Shown: positions 38,239-49,973 of the stretch, piece after piece
Layout of the letters: each line of letters starts with the position of its first letter
Position numbering within the stretch: the stretch's first letter is position 1
Source: Pomphorhynchus laevis
Taxonomy: Eukaryota > Acanthocephala > Palaeacanthocephala > Echinorhynchida > Pomphorhynchidae
NCBI GenBank assembly: GCA_012934845.2
Contig: WNNJ02003813.1
Span: 62,001-126,000, forward strand
DNA length: 64,000 bases
Direction of reading: 5' to 3'
The notes under the pieces: generated by a model
What the model was told of the DNA's origin: nothing
The model's input: the letters and a program-made list of their open reading frames with translations, nothing else
Database searches by the model: none
Translations under genes and position numbers: made by a program

Positions 38239-38901
38239 CTTCGGAAAAATTATAAATTGGAAAATTTAATAAAAATGATAAATGTTTAAATAATTTTTAA
38301 AATATTTTAAAAATTTTATATACAAATTTAAAAATTATTATAAAATTATATTAATTATTATTAATATTCTTTCAGTAGTCGGTTTTATATTATCCTCGTG
38401 TGCTTCTTTTGATCGTGTCAGCATCACTGTACACTACATTCAGCGTGTGTGGGCCTCATCAGCAGTGACTCCACGTCTACATTTCATGTTTCGGTCATGT
38501 TACTGTTTCTACTGAATTCATTTGTCGCCGAAATTCTGGTTTATGCACAATTGAAATGTTCAACAGATGGTGTGGTCTGTAACTATTATTCGATATCATA
38601 ACCTACCAAAGACCAAATTTTTTATTATTCGTTCCTATACGAATTGTTCTACGGAGAGTAAAATGTAAAAATTGTAAAAAATTTTTTGTAACATTTACTC
38701 CTGATGATAGCAGTAGGCTATTGAAAATTCGAGATTAAATATATATTTTACTTCACTCTCTCCAGTAATAAATAATAATTATATATCTTTATTTTTTATT
38801 TATAATTTATAAAATGCATAGATTCAGTTATTTGATCTGATTTGATCTGAAACGGCAATACAATTTAAATACATTCAAAGCTTCTAATTAAAATTTGTTA
38901 C

Positions 38902-39105
38902 CTTAAAGTCAATATTTTGTTTATCGTGATAACTCTTTGTCATTCTTTCCATACCCGATTCCATTGCCTTTCTCTTTTTTGCATAAGATTCTAAAATTGT
39001 TTTAATGGGTTTCACAATATCGTCGTTCAGTGAATTGGAGAACAGCCTATGGTTTTCAGCTTCTGAATCGAATTCTACAGCTAATTCGTGATATGCATTC
39101 GACAT
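38902..39105 (-). CDS. F-BAR domain protein, single exon recognised
   Basis: F-BAR proteins bind and bend membranes and link them to actin. The exon reads MSNAYHELAVEFDSEAENHR, continues with a NDDIVKPIKTILE helix, then YAKKRKAMESGMERMTKSYH, ending DFK at a GTAACA donor. This is the FCH/F-BAR pattern of an acidic helix, then 'KPI' and a basic helix, closest by eye to NOSTRIN-like and FES/CIP4-like members. The usual 50-60 N-terminal residues are not seen upstream, so the ATG at 39105 may be internal. An AG lies four bases before it. Further exons should lie at lower coordinates. Candidates at 38.2 and 23.0 kb are unproven. Confidence 0.55.
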
Positions 39106-39229
39106 TGTTCTTAATAATTGTGATTGTTTATTTTACCAAAATTATAATTTTAAATATTTAAAAATATATTATTGAATGTATTTATTATTTTTGAATTATG
39201 CGCACTTTTAGATTATTGATGAATAAAAA

Positions 39230-39486
39230 ATATTATATTATAAATTGATTGTTCACTCATATTGGATTATTTATTAGTGGAGAGAGTGAAGAAAATATTT
39301 ATTTAATCTCGAATTTTCTACTGCTATCATCTTCAGGAGTAAATGTTACAAAATATTTTGTAAAAATATTTTGTGACATTTTTTGTAAAAATATTTTGTA
39401 ACATTTACTCCTGAAGATGATAGCAGTAAGCTATTGAAAATTCTTTTAAATAAATAATTTACTTTACTCTCTCCACTAATAAATAA
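39230..39486. repeat. fold-back (MITE-like) element, copy 2
   Basis: Same element as at 37195-37425, including the 40-bp left flank GATTGTTCACTCATATTGGA. Its centre is expanded (three blocks of AAATATTTTGTAA). It lies between the F-BAR exon and YIF1. Confidence 0.8.
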
Positions 39487-39586
39487 TAAAATATTTTAAT
39501 ATTTTTAAATTATAAGTTTTATTCTGTCCATAATAAAGTGAATACTTACTATCAAACACGTTCTCTGAAGTTTCTTTTTATAGTTA

Positions 39587-39745
39587 ATAAACATTTATTA
39601 ACTGTAGACGTTTATTAAATTAACTTTTATCGATGTTTTTCAACTTATCTAATTAATAATCTGGTTTATTGCGAACTGCACGCTTACTTTTATAAACAAA
39701 ATTTTTTCATTACTTAATTTATTATTAAGTGCGTTAACTATGTAC
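39587..39745. repeat. right arm of the distant inverted repeat (mate at 34931-35100)
   Basis: Reverse complement of 34931-35100, with only a few mismatches over about 160 bp. Confidence 0.85.
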
Positions 39746-39957
39746 TTTTGACATAAGAATAATGAATAATTCCTGTGTGTTGCTATGATCAGTCGGTCAA
39801 AATTTACAGACTTTGTATTTTCGGTGTTTATGTACATAAACACAGGCTTTCAATTTTTTGACTTAACAAAAGAATCTCATTTTTATCATATTTTAGTCGA
39901 ATTCTAAAGATTTTATTCAAACAATGCGATTTTATTAATTTCAGATAGTTAAACCTT

Positions 39958-42900
39958 ATGGACACTGAGCTCATTATCAACGAATCAACAATGATATATG
40001 GTGACTATAACAATTATCAAAATAATCAAATGTATACGCAGACTACATCGAATCCTCTTATATCTACACCGTTCTACAATCCTCAAGCGCAATATAATCC
40101 GGCACAAAGTTTCCAACAAGTAAATCCACCTAACCTCAACCCTATGGTTGCTAGTATGGCCGCGAATTATGGAAGTGCAACTGCTAGTCACTATAAATCC
40201 GTAGTCATTAATAAGGTAGTGTATATAATATTCTCAAACTGAAATGGAATCGCAATTAATTATTAAAAATGTGAAATAAATTTGTACGTAGAAATTAAAG
40301 TATGCATGAATTAAATAAACTAATTTTATATTGCGAATTCAAAATAATGCAAAATAAAAGTTAAATAGTTAAATAATAAAAAATTAATTAATAATAAATA
40401 ATTATTATAAGATTTTATATAATTTATATCAAGATGAATTATAAACTGAAATTTAAAATAAAAGTCATTTTCATGAATTGACTAACAGACGATGTATCAG
40501 AATAAGGATTAAAGGTCATCAGGAGGAACTGCCATGTTATCAGGTTTTGGCCCCTGTTCCTCTACTCAACATTGCAGCGGGGCCAAATACATGCTAATTA
40601 TTTCGAATTACTACCTCACCGTGTAAATATAAAGTGGGCATTTTTGAATTTAACATCATTGTTAGCATTAAAAACGCTATCTTATCATATTATGAGTAAA
40701 AAAGTGAGTTCTTTGGAATTCTAGAGGCAGTTATCTGATATGCATTTTGTGGATTAGTGTTTCTATCTGAACCAGTGATTACCCGTTCCAACTTGGGCTA
40801 AATACAGAGGAAGCTGCCATAGCGAAATTTAATGTTCGATGTAAAACATTGAAGCAGTATTGAATTAAACAAATGAAAACAAATAATGTTATCGAATCAA
40901 ATCTCCTTGAAGAGATTTGATTCATCAAAGTCAAAAAGGTCTTATTAATCAATTGTAATTGAATGTACATACATTATAAGATTGGTTTGCATGATTAAAT
41001 TAAAAATTAAGTCATTTAATTTTTAAAATATTCAATTTTTATATATTATGCTTTTTCAAAACTGAAATATTGATTTATCACTCTAAACAGTCAACAGGTA
41101 GCAGGCCTGAAGATACTTGTAATTGGGGGGGGTGATACTAAAATGATTGGCTACAATTTATCTAAATTCTTGTTCTTTTAATCATGTAACTTGTAGTGAC
41201 ATCAAGCGTGCACTACAAGAGCAATGCGTTTATGTTCGTGCAGTCGATTAAAGATATAGTGAAAGATTTCGTTAAAGATTAAAAATTTATTTAATTTATA
41301 AATTTTTTAATTTTTTAATTTAAATATTTTTCATTATTAATAATTAATTATTTGTAATTATTTATTAATTATATAACATTTAATATTGTGATAGTAACAC
41401 ATTATTACTATTTTATTCAATAGTAAATTGATTTAGTCGTATTTATTTTATAAAATGATTCTTTAAAGTACATTCATATATTATTTTGTAATATATTTTT
41501 TCATTTTTGTTTTTCTTAATTAGCAAATGATACGTAAATGTCTATTATCTTTATGAATTTTAATTATATGTAACTTAAAATCTGTAATTAATTTATAAAA
41601 TTTTATAAAATATTATATATAATATCAAAATATTATATATAAAATATTTATATAAAAATATTTGATTTATATATAAGTATATTTATCAATTTGAATCTAC
41701 ACATAATACAAAAATGTTAAGTTTATTTAATAACGTGATAAATAATAATTTAGAAATTTGATTTTGAATGCTTGAAATATTTTTATATTTTTTAAGTTTT
41801 TAAACTTACAATTTATCTATTTATACATTTTTTATAAAGTACCAGTTCATATAAATCAGACTGAGTTTACGTATTTTTTGTAAATTTTACTCAGATAATT
41901 GAATTTACGTATTTTTGTGTTCATCATTCTAATACAAAGCATATTGTTTATTATCCATCCATGAAAAATTTATTGATTTATCCATCCATAAAAATAAATT
42001 TGTAATAATATTTTATTATTTCGTCTATTACAAAATTATAAGTAAATCAAATCAGCTAACTGAGTCTAAGGCAACAACTTGAAATCGCCAACACCGTGCC
42101 AACAGTCTGTATTCCTGCCGCTTTGTCAACTTATAATTGTAATTAATACTTTCTAATCATATATTTTATCATTTATATTTTTTCTTATATTGAATCTATT
42201 CAATAATTGCTATAACGACTATTTTTTTTATCAAAAGACTAAACCTTATAGAGATGTACTTACCTATTTGTTTTGTCAATATAACCGGATAAGTAAGATT
42301 TACAAAATGGAATTTTTGGGCACATTTTCGAGCATATGTTCATCTATAATGTGAATAATTAGATCAGAAATCTAAGTATACGTGTTTTATATTATTTAAA
42401 TCAAAAATAAAGATGAATAAATAATAATTATATAATATTTTATACAATTTATATTTATATCAAGTTAAAATTTAAAATTGAAATTTAAAATAAAAGTCAA
42501 TTGTTATGAATTGACTAAAAAATAACAGGCAATGTATCAGAATAAGAAATATAGGTCATCAGGGTTAACTGCTATGTTATCAGGTAAAAATACATTTAAA
42601 AATACAGTTGACAATGATATTTTAAAATTAAAATAACTCTGTCATTTATAATCACATAATATTACATCAGAATATTCTATCATCATAAGATCGAATTTAA
42701 CTGCTTTTGAATTAGTCGAACTTTGAATTTAAGCTCTTTTAAAAATATTATAAATTAAAAATAATGCTAAATTAAAATGTAATAATTAAATAATAAATAA
42801 TTAAAGAATAATAAATAATTATATATAATTTAATAATTTTATATCACATTTTTTATAACTTGTATAAAGTTAAAATTTAAAATTGAAATTTAAAATATAA

Positions 42901-45900
42901 GTCAATTGTTATGAATTGACTAATAAATAACATAAATAAATATTGGAACTGGATTAAAGAAAAGAGGAAATTGTTTGATATTTTGCTAACTTCTGTTAGC
43001 ATCTTTAGCAAATTACTTTTTAATAGTTGATACTGATCCATTATTAATGGATCAATTTATGTTCAATTAGTAAAATTACTCAGATAATTGAGTAATCAGA
43101 TAATCCGTAACTCAGTTATCAGATAAGATAAATACGTATAAATTGATACTAATATGTAGCTTATATATCAAAAAATAAAGAATAATATAAATAATATATC
43201 AAATTAAAATTTAAATTTGAAATTTAAAATAAAAGTATATTGTTATAAATGACTAATAAATAACAAGTGATGTATCAGAATAAGAATTAGAGGTCATCAG
43301 TGTGATTATGATTTAATATTTTATATTTTTTGAAGGTAATTATTTATCATTATATTAACTAACCACGATTATTGTATGAAGTAAATGCCAACATTGCATT
43401 AATACATTCTATTTTATTTAAAGCTGTTTTGTAAAATACCGCCTACAATAATTCAAATCAGCTAGCTAAGTAAAAAATTAAGGATTAGAGTTTATTTAGA
43501 TAATTAAATAATTATATATAATAAATAATTTTAAATGATTTTATAGAATTAATATACATATCAACTTAAAATTTAAAATTGAAATAAAAGTCAATTATTA
43601 TAAATTGCTTTATAAATAACAGACATTTTCAACTGGCTTTCCAATTTAGATCAGATAACGAAGTCTACGTTAAATTATTTATAAATTAAAAACAATGCTT
43701 AATAAATTTAAACAATTGCATAATAAATAATAATAAATAATTAGATAATAAATAATTTTACATAATTATATTTGATTTTATACAATTTATATCGAGCTAG
43801 AATTTAAAATTGAAATTTAAAATAAAAGTCAATTTTCATGAATTTGCTAATAGACAACAAACGATGTATCATAATAAGGATTAGAGTTCATAAGTAGGAA
43901 CTGCTATGTTATCAGTTTTCAGCCCTTATTCCTCAACCCCACATAGAAATAATATAAATAATAATTTTAAACAAAAGTCAATGTTAAATTTTAAACAAAA
44001 CTCATATGCAAAAAGCTTTATTATGATATACTAGTGAAAGAGGTTAATTCTAATGATTTAAATGTAAATCCAACATATGAACGTAGTGAGTTGAGCTTAG
44101 AAACAATTATTACAAGTCACTGTTCTATAATGGATAAAAAGGGTATAAAGGTTGAATTAGATAATAAAACTATACCTATATTATATTGGAATCCAAAATT
44201 ACATAAAAATCCAATAAAACCTAGGTTCATATGTAGTGCGTTTAAATGTACATTAAAACCACTTTCTGTCTATATGAATAAAATACTTAAAGTAATTAAA
44301 GCACACTTTAAAAAATATTGCAAGGTAATCGAAATTAATACTGGTATAAAACACTATTTAGAGGCGTTAGAAAAATTAATTAATTTTATATTCGGAAAAA
44401 GATATACATATATATGTTATAATAATTATAACGCCTATCTAACAAAAATTAAACCATCAAATAAATATAAATATATGGATAAAATTGAATTAATAGAATC
44501 CTTAAATATTTTGATAAATCAAAATTATTTAAAAGTAGGGACATATATATTTAGACAAGTAAAAGGTGTTCCAATGGGTTGTAATAGTAGCCCAATTATA
44601 GCTGACTTATACAAATCTAAATTTAGTAGATATTAAAAAGCGTTAGTAAAATTAATTAATCTTATATTCGAAAAAAGATATACATATATATGTTATACTA
44701 ATTATAACGCCTATCTAACAAAAATTAAACCATAAATAAATAAAGATATGGATAAAATTGAATTAATAGAATCCTTAAATATTTGGTAAATCAAAATTAT
44801 TTAAAAGTAGGGACTCTATATTTAGATAAGTAAAAGATGTTCCAATGGGTGGAAATAGTAGCCAATTATAGCTGACTTGTTTTTAAGCTTTATAGAATAT
44901 GAATTTGTTCATAACTGTGTAAAAACTAAATCTAAACTATATAAATATATGAAATATGTTTCGATACATTGATGATATGTGTATTTAACTCTAATAATTT
45001 TTAATCAATAAGTGCACAAATTTATCTAGGTAGCCTTATTCTTAATAAAACTAATATTGAAGATACAGAAGGTATATATCTAGAGATGAACATTAAATTA
45101 ACATCGATTAAAACTACTATTAATTTATATCGTAAAGATGACATATTTAAATTTACAAGAAACACATTTTTGCATGAGCATTCATGCATACCATATAATA
45201 TAAAATATAATACATTAAATAATGAAATTTTAAGAATTGCTATAATATGTAATGATATTGGTTTTCTTCAATATCATTTAAATAATTTAATAGATACATA
45301 TTTTAAACTAGGTTACTATAAAAATACCATCAAACAGAAAATAGTAAAATATAGAAATCAACACAATAATATAAAAAATAAATTTAAACTCTTAAGTGGC
45401 AAATTTTTATGGATGGATAATAAATAATATACTTTGTATTAGAATAAGATACTAGATAGTTATTTCAGAGAAAATACATCATTAGCATGTATTTGGCCCC
45501 GCTGCTATGTTGGGTCTAGAAATTAGTAGCCGAAACCTGATAGCATAGCAGTTCCTCCTGATGACCTCTAATTCTTATTCTGATACAACGTCTGTTATTT
45601 ATTAGTCAATTCATAAAAATGACGTTTATTTTAAATTTTATTTTTTATTTTTTTTTTTATTTCAACTTGATTTAAATTATAGAAAATCTAAAAACAATTA
45701 TTAATTTTATTATTTAATTATTAAATTTTGATTTAGCATTATTATGTTTTGTTTATTTTATAATTATATTAAATACGTAGACTCAGTTAGCTGATTTAAT
45801 TTATAAATTGACTAATATAATAACAAACGATGTATCAAAATAAGTATTAGCGGTCATCATACCATTAACGGCAAATGACTTTATTTATATCTTCCCATAT

Positions 45901-48900
45901 TTGTGTTCATTTATGACAATTGATTTAACTATTTTTATGTAACGATTCTATAATTATTTTTCAGCTTTCTGAATCCGGATACATTCATCATCTGTACCGA
46001 TTATTCGATGTTGACACTTCCTACGTCGTTAAGAAATTGCTTCTACTAATTTTCCCCTTTCAAATAAAGGTTTGCTTTAACCTTTCTTACATAATATACT
46101 ATATAATAGTATTATATAGATATTATATTATATAATATAATATCTTATAATAATATCAAAATCTTATTCTTACATTATATTATCATTCATAATCTATTCA
46201 TAATGTATTCAAATTTAATTAAATATGAATTGTCTGATAAATATGAATTGATAAACAATACGAAATATAATACGAAATTTTTTCTTTAGGTTAATAAAAA
46301 AGATTACAAAAAGTCGTTTTACTTTTTAATTTTTATATTCATTTTTAATTAGTAGTTTTATTAACAAATGAATTAATAATAACCAATGGCTAATCAATGG
46401 TAGGAAAGTTTCGCGTCAGTTGAAATTGTGATTGGCTATACGTAAAGGTTTGATTAAGTTTAGAGGTAGAATGATTCTGAAGTACCAATTGGTAAAAGGA
46501 TTATCTGGCAATTTCTCTTGATGAATCGATAAACTTTATATTAAAATTTTAATTTTTCCATAATATAATTTAATAATATAATATTTATAATAATATTTAT
46601 AATATTTAGTATATAACATTATATTTTTAAAAACGCTAGTATTCAGTTTCACAAAATTTATCAACATGTGCTCATCTAGTCTTACTTGCTGAAATAAAGT
46701 AGTGCGCGCTTAGCAAATTTCTTTCCGATGTTTACTGAGGATCAAGTACTGCTAAAAGTGTGTAGCTACAGGGCCACACTGCTAAGACCACTCTCTAGTG
46801 ATGAATAGACTAAGGTCGAAACGCCCTATTGGGGAGGCTAGGCGTCCGTGGTAGGCGTTCCGGGTTAAGCTTCACGCAGAACAGTAGGTTTAACAAATCT
46901 AATATCTAAACTAAGCGAATAAATTTACTTTTATTTGTTAGTTTAATAATTTTTAATCATTAACGTGATTTTTTATTTAGACTATTACAGGAAGATCAAG
47001 TTTGACTGAAAGTAATGACAATGAGCCTTTATCGCCAAGGCTAAATCCATTAAACGCTGATCTATATATTCCAGGTTTAATTCAATTACTTGCAATTTAT
47101 TTGACTGTATTTTAGTAATGTCATGGATTACGTATATTTTGCTATGCGGTATCTCACTTGGAATTGATGGAAAGTAGGTTTAAACATTGTATAAAACTTT
47201 TATTTATTCAAAATAAAATTTCGTGTATTTTAATTTTGTATTTTAATAAAGTTTGATTTTCATATCATAAGATCATATTAATAAAATACTTTAATTTTAA
47301 TGTGTATACGAAGCACATTTATGGTGGTGTTATATGGCAGTAAAGTAATGGTAAATAAAGGAATGGTAACAGTTAAAATATTTTAAAAAATGATTGATTA
47401 CCTAAACAAACAATATGCTATATAGTACAAATGCTGTATTTCATATATAAATTTTTTGTTCATAAATTTATATTTATGAACTGCAATTATATAAAATTAT
47501 TGCTTTAGGTTTTCTCCTGAACTACTTGGAATGTTGGCAAGTAAGATGCTCGTTTTCCTTATGGTAGAAATGATCGTCATCTATAGTTGGATTTACTTCT
47601 GTGATATCGACATCAATCTTCACAAACTGGACTTGCTTGCCTTTGTCGGTTACAAATACTGGATGTATGTTTATTTTGTGAATGTTTAGCAGTAATGTTG
47701 AGGTATGTTTGCATATTGTGTATAATAATTATTTAGGAATAAGCATTACTTGATGTTTACTGTAATAATTCATTAGAAATCCTAGATTTATCCTGAACGC
47801 TAAAAAAAGAAAATTATGTATATATATATTCATATAAATATTTATAATTATATATTAAAATTTTTAAAATTTATACAATTTAATTAATATTTATATTAAA
47901 TCATAAATAATTAATTTTACTATTTAAATATAAAATTTTATATTAATCTTAATTAGTTTTAAAAAATTCATTAGCTTGTATAATTGTTTCTATTTTGTCT
48001 GTAAGATTTGCACGCTTTAATTAAATCAGCTAACTGAGCCTACGTATTAACTAATAAATAACAGACGATAATTATAATTTCAATAATTTAATGCATTTAA
48101 AATAATTGAAATCATATAAATTTTGAAATAAGAATTAAAATCAAAAATTTCAATTTTATAATAAATTAAATCATTAAAAATATTATTTTTAAATAATTAA
48201 AAATAATTAAAAATATTAGATTATTTTTAATTATTAGATTATTTTTAATAATCTTTATTATTAAAAATAATAAAGATTAGAGTTTATAGGATAAAAAAAT
48301 ATGAATTTTCCATTAAAATGGAAAATTAAATTAAGAATTTCATGCTTATAACATTTTATTTAAATTAAATCAGCTAACTGAGTCTAGGTATTTAATATAA
48401 TTATAAAATAAACAAAACATAATAATGCTAAATCAAAATTTAATAATTAAATAATAAAATTAATAATTGTTTTTAGATTTTCTATAATTTAAATCAAGTT
48501 GGAAAAAATTGAAATTTAAAAAGTCAATTTTTATGAATTGACTAATTCATAAACGGACGATGTATCATAATAAAGATTAGAAGTCATCAGGACCCCTAAT
48601 TGGAGTTTAGAGGTCATTAGGAGGAACTTCTGTGCTATCAGGTTTCGTTATTTCATCGATTAAATATATATTTGAATATAATCATTTTTGTATATTGTCT
48701 GCAAATGTAAAAAAATTGAAATTTAAAATAAACGTCATTTTTATTAATTGACTAGTAGGAGCACTTGAACTCCGCCGTTTAAGTGCTCCTACGTCTCCGT
48801 CACTTCGACCACATATCCACATATCTTGCCCAACTCTCCTGGCTTACCATTCACATCCGCATACAACTCCGCCTTCTTCTCGTACCATCTTTACTGATGA

Positions 48901-49882
48901 AGATGATAGGCATATTTGAGGAGGCCTTCGGTATTCTGGTAAAAATGAAACTTCTTAAAAACTTGCCTCAGCAACCAAGAAGGACAATGTTAAAATTAAT
49001 GATCGATAAACTACTACAGCATTCTACTACAGAATCATTTTTGTATATTGTCTGCAAATGTAAATTACTTTCGACTTGGCTATAAAGGGCTATACTTAAA
49101 GCGCTATATTTAAATCATAATCCGACATGATCATACGATAAGGAATATTTAATTCATTAATTTAATTGTATTTAAAATTATAAATTGTAAACTTTATAAA
49201 TAATTTACTAACCTTCTCTGTATTTTCACATTTATTTTTTCATAGAGATACAGCTTATCTACCTTTTGCAAACAGAAGTTAATGAAATTGATTTCTGTAA
49301 ATTGCTATAATTTAATTTGCATAAGTTATCAAAAACTCTGTTCGCTTTTTATAAATGAATGCATACATTTGAAAGCTTTTTTAGTAATTCATTTATAAAG
49401 AATGTTGTTTTCAAATTTGCGACAGTTTTATGGCATTTTATTTCTTATTAATATAGCATTTTTTAATAAATGAATAATTTAAATCATTTAAAAAAAATTA
49501 AATTATTCATTATATTAATTATCCATTAAATGTTTTAATGACTATATTAAATTATTATTTTGCTTTTAAAATAGAGTTTCGTGCATTGTCTGCTTTTAGC
49601 TGCATTTTATTTGGACTTGGACGCTTGTTTCTCACTGGATTTGCAAATCGTTGTCTCTATATTTACTTTTGCTGTGCCTTACCGTACTTTTTGGTAATAA
49701 CAAGAACTCTTAATAAGCGTCAATAATGCTTTTCACTTTAGGCACGGACTTTGAAAATAGCAATTCTATCGGGTAGTTCATCGATATCCAATCCTTATAA
49801 TTCGAAATCTAGACTATATCTTCTCGTTTCTATAGTACTTCTGCAACTTGCTATGATACACTTTCTTACATTTATGATTTAA
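39958..49882 (+). CDS. YIF1: YIF1-family ER-Golgi membrane protein, 7 exons, about 310 residues
   Basis: Yip1-interacting factor, a multi-pass protein that works with Yip1/YIPF in COPII vesicle traffic. Exons: 39958-40215, 45965-46069, 46981-47074, 47116-47173, 47509-47668, 49577-49693, 49742-49882. The N-terminus is cytosolic, Asn/Gln/Pro-rich, and ends NPMVASMAANYGSATASHYK, the family signature. Then DVDTSYVVKKLLLLIFPF, NADLYIPVMSWITYILL (first membrane span), KFSPELLGMLASKMLVFLMV, LLAFVGYKYW, and a last part with ARTLKIAIL and LYLLVSIVLLQLAMIHFL. Length fits human YIF1A/B (293-314). The donor of exon 5 is a choice between GTATGT at 47665 and GTTTAT at 47669; only the latter keeps frame with exon 6, so I prefer it. 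Introns 3 and 6 are 41 and 48 bp; intron 1 (5.7 kb) holds a Penelope-like copy. A good acceptor (ATTTCAG, 39944) lies 13 bases before the ATG. Confidence 0.93.
40330..40610 (-). repeat. Penelope-like tail repeat
   Basis: Contains GACGATGTATCAGAATAAGG, GGTCATCAGGAGGAACTGCC and CAGCGGGGCCAAATACATGC. Lies in YIF1 intron 1, inverted relative to the gene. Confidence 0.7.
40980..42060. other. YIF1 intron 1, no gene seen
   Basis: Very AT-rich with short simple repeats of AAATATTATATATAA near 41590-41660. No coding frame. Confidence 0.4.
42430..43960 (-). repeat. cluster of Penelope-like tail repeats and one MITE-like copy
   Basis: Partial tail units at about 42430-42590, 42840-42945, 43190-43320, 43550-43625 and 43680-43960, all in minus orientation, with a GGAACTGGATTAAA-type MITE piece at 42945-43040. 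The last unit is nearly complete (GATTAGAGTTCATAAGTAGG, TTATCAGTTTTCAGCC) and abuts the RT copy that starts near 43990, with opposite orientation to the tail at 45430. Confidence 0.65.
43990..45425 (+). mobile_element. Penelope-like retroelement, reverse-transcriptase copy
   Basis: The longest open part (44034-44636, 200 codons) has SLETIITSHCSIMDKKGIK, ILYWNPKLHKNPIKPRFICS and VKGVPMGCNSSPIIADL, the Penelope-like fingerprints of RT1-RT4. It is then interrupted; 44640-44870 repeats part of the finger region (a partial duplication with decay). From 45086 to 45427 the C-terminal part is open (VYLEMNIKLTSIKT-like, then FHEHSCIPYN-like, ending LLSGKFLWMDNK). The N-terminal block and any GIY-YIG endonuclease are not seen. 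The copy is defective and lies in YIF1 intron 1, same strand. Confidence 0.85.
45426..45800 (+). repeat. Penelope-like 3' tail next to its coding part
   Basis: Begins right after the RT stop (GATGGATAATAAATAATATA) with GTATTAGAATAAGATACTAG. It continues with TTTGGCCCCGCTGCTATGTT, GAAACCTGATAGCATAGCAG, TGATGACCTCTAATTCTTAT, and ends ACGTAGACTCAGTTAGCTGA. This copy defines the tail family found about a dozen times in the window. Confidence 0.8.
48360..48655 (-). repeat. Penelope-like tail repeat in YIF1 intron 5
   Basis: Starts AAATCAGCTAACTGAGTCTA and keeps GACGATGTATCATAATAAAG and ATCAGGTTTCG near its end. Orientation minus. Confidence 0.7.
48750..49085 (+). pseudogene. BESS-motif-like fragment with a hairpin at its edge
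   Basis: AGGAGCACTT and AAGTGCTCCT form a hairpin at 48757-48791. Downstream, one frame reads FTDEDDRHI and, after a shift, another reads LLKNLPQQPRRTMLKLMIDK followed by LLQHS. Together this resembles the BESS motif (acidic start, then L-LP-x-x-R-x-x-x-K-x-x-I-x-x-L-L) of MADF-BESS proteins, which also occur in some DNA transposons. It is frameshifted and lacks a MADF domain, so I read it as a decayed fragment in YIF1 intron 5. Confidence 0.35.
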
Positions 49883-49973
49883 TTGTGCTTTTGATTGACT
49901 AAAAGTTTGTTTCCTAATTGACTAAACAGTTGTCTAACAAGTTTCCTTATAAGGTTTCGTATTCTACTTATAG
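49883..49973 (+). promoter_or_regulatory. 91-bp intercistronic region between YIF1 and MRPS12
   Basis: Only 91 bp separate the YIF1 stop from the MRPS12 ATG, and the ATG directly follows a splice-acceptor-like ATTCTACTTATAG. This is the layout of downstream genes in trans-spliced operons. There is no AATAAA in the gap. Confidence 0.5.

Noticed and set aside
40760-40900. Coding-like + frame (TSDYPFQLGLNTEEAAIAKF)
   Set aside because: Short, bounded by stops, no good splice sites and no family match; left as unexplained intron sequence.
45480-45600. CTGATGA and GAAAC in the Penelope tail, as a possible hammerhead
   Set aside because: GAAAC comes before CTGATGA. Testing the permuted (type II) order, the bases after CTGATGA do not pair with those before GAA and no NUH site is suitably placed. 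Only a CTGCTATGTT hairpin remains.
46660-46900. GC-richer stretch in YIF1 intron 2 as a possible RNA gene or SINE
   Set aside because: No tRNA-like boxes or stable fold evident and no coding frame; origin unknown.
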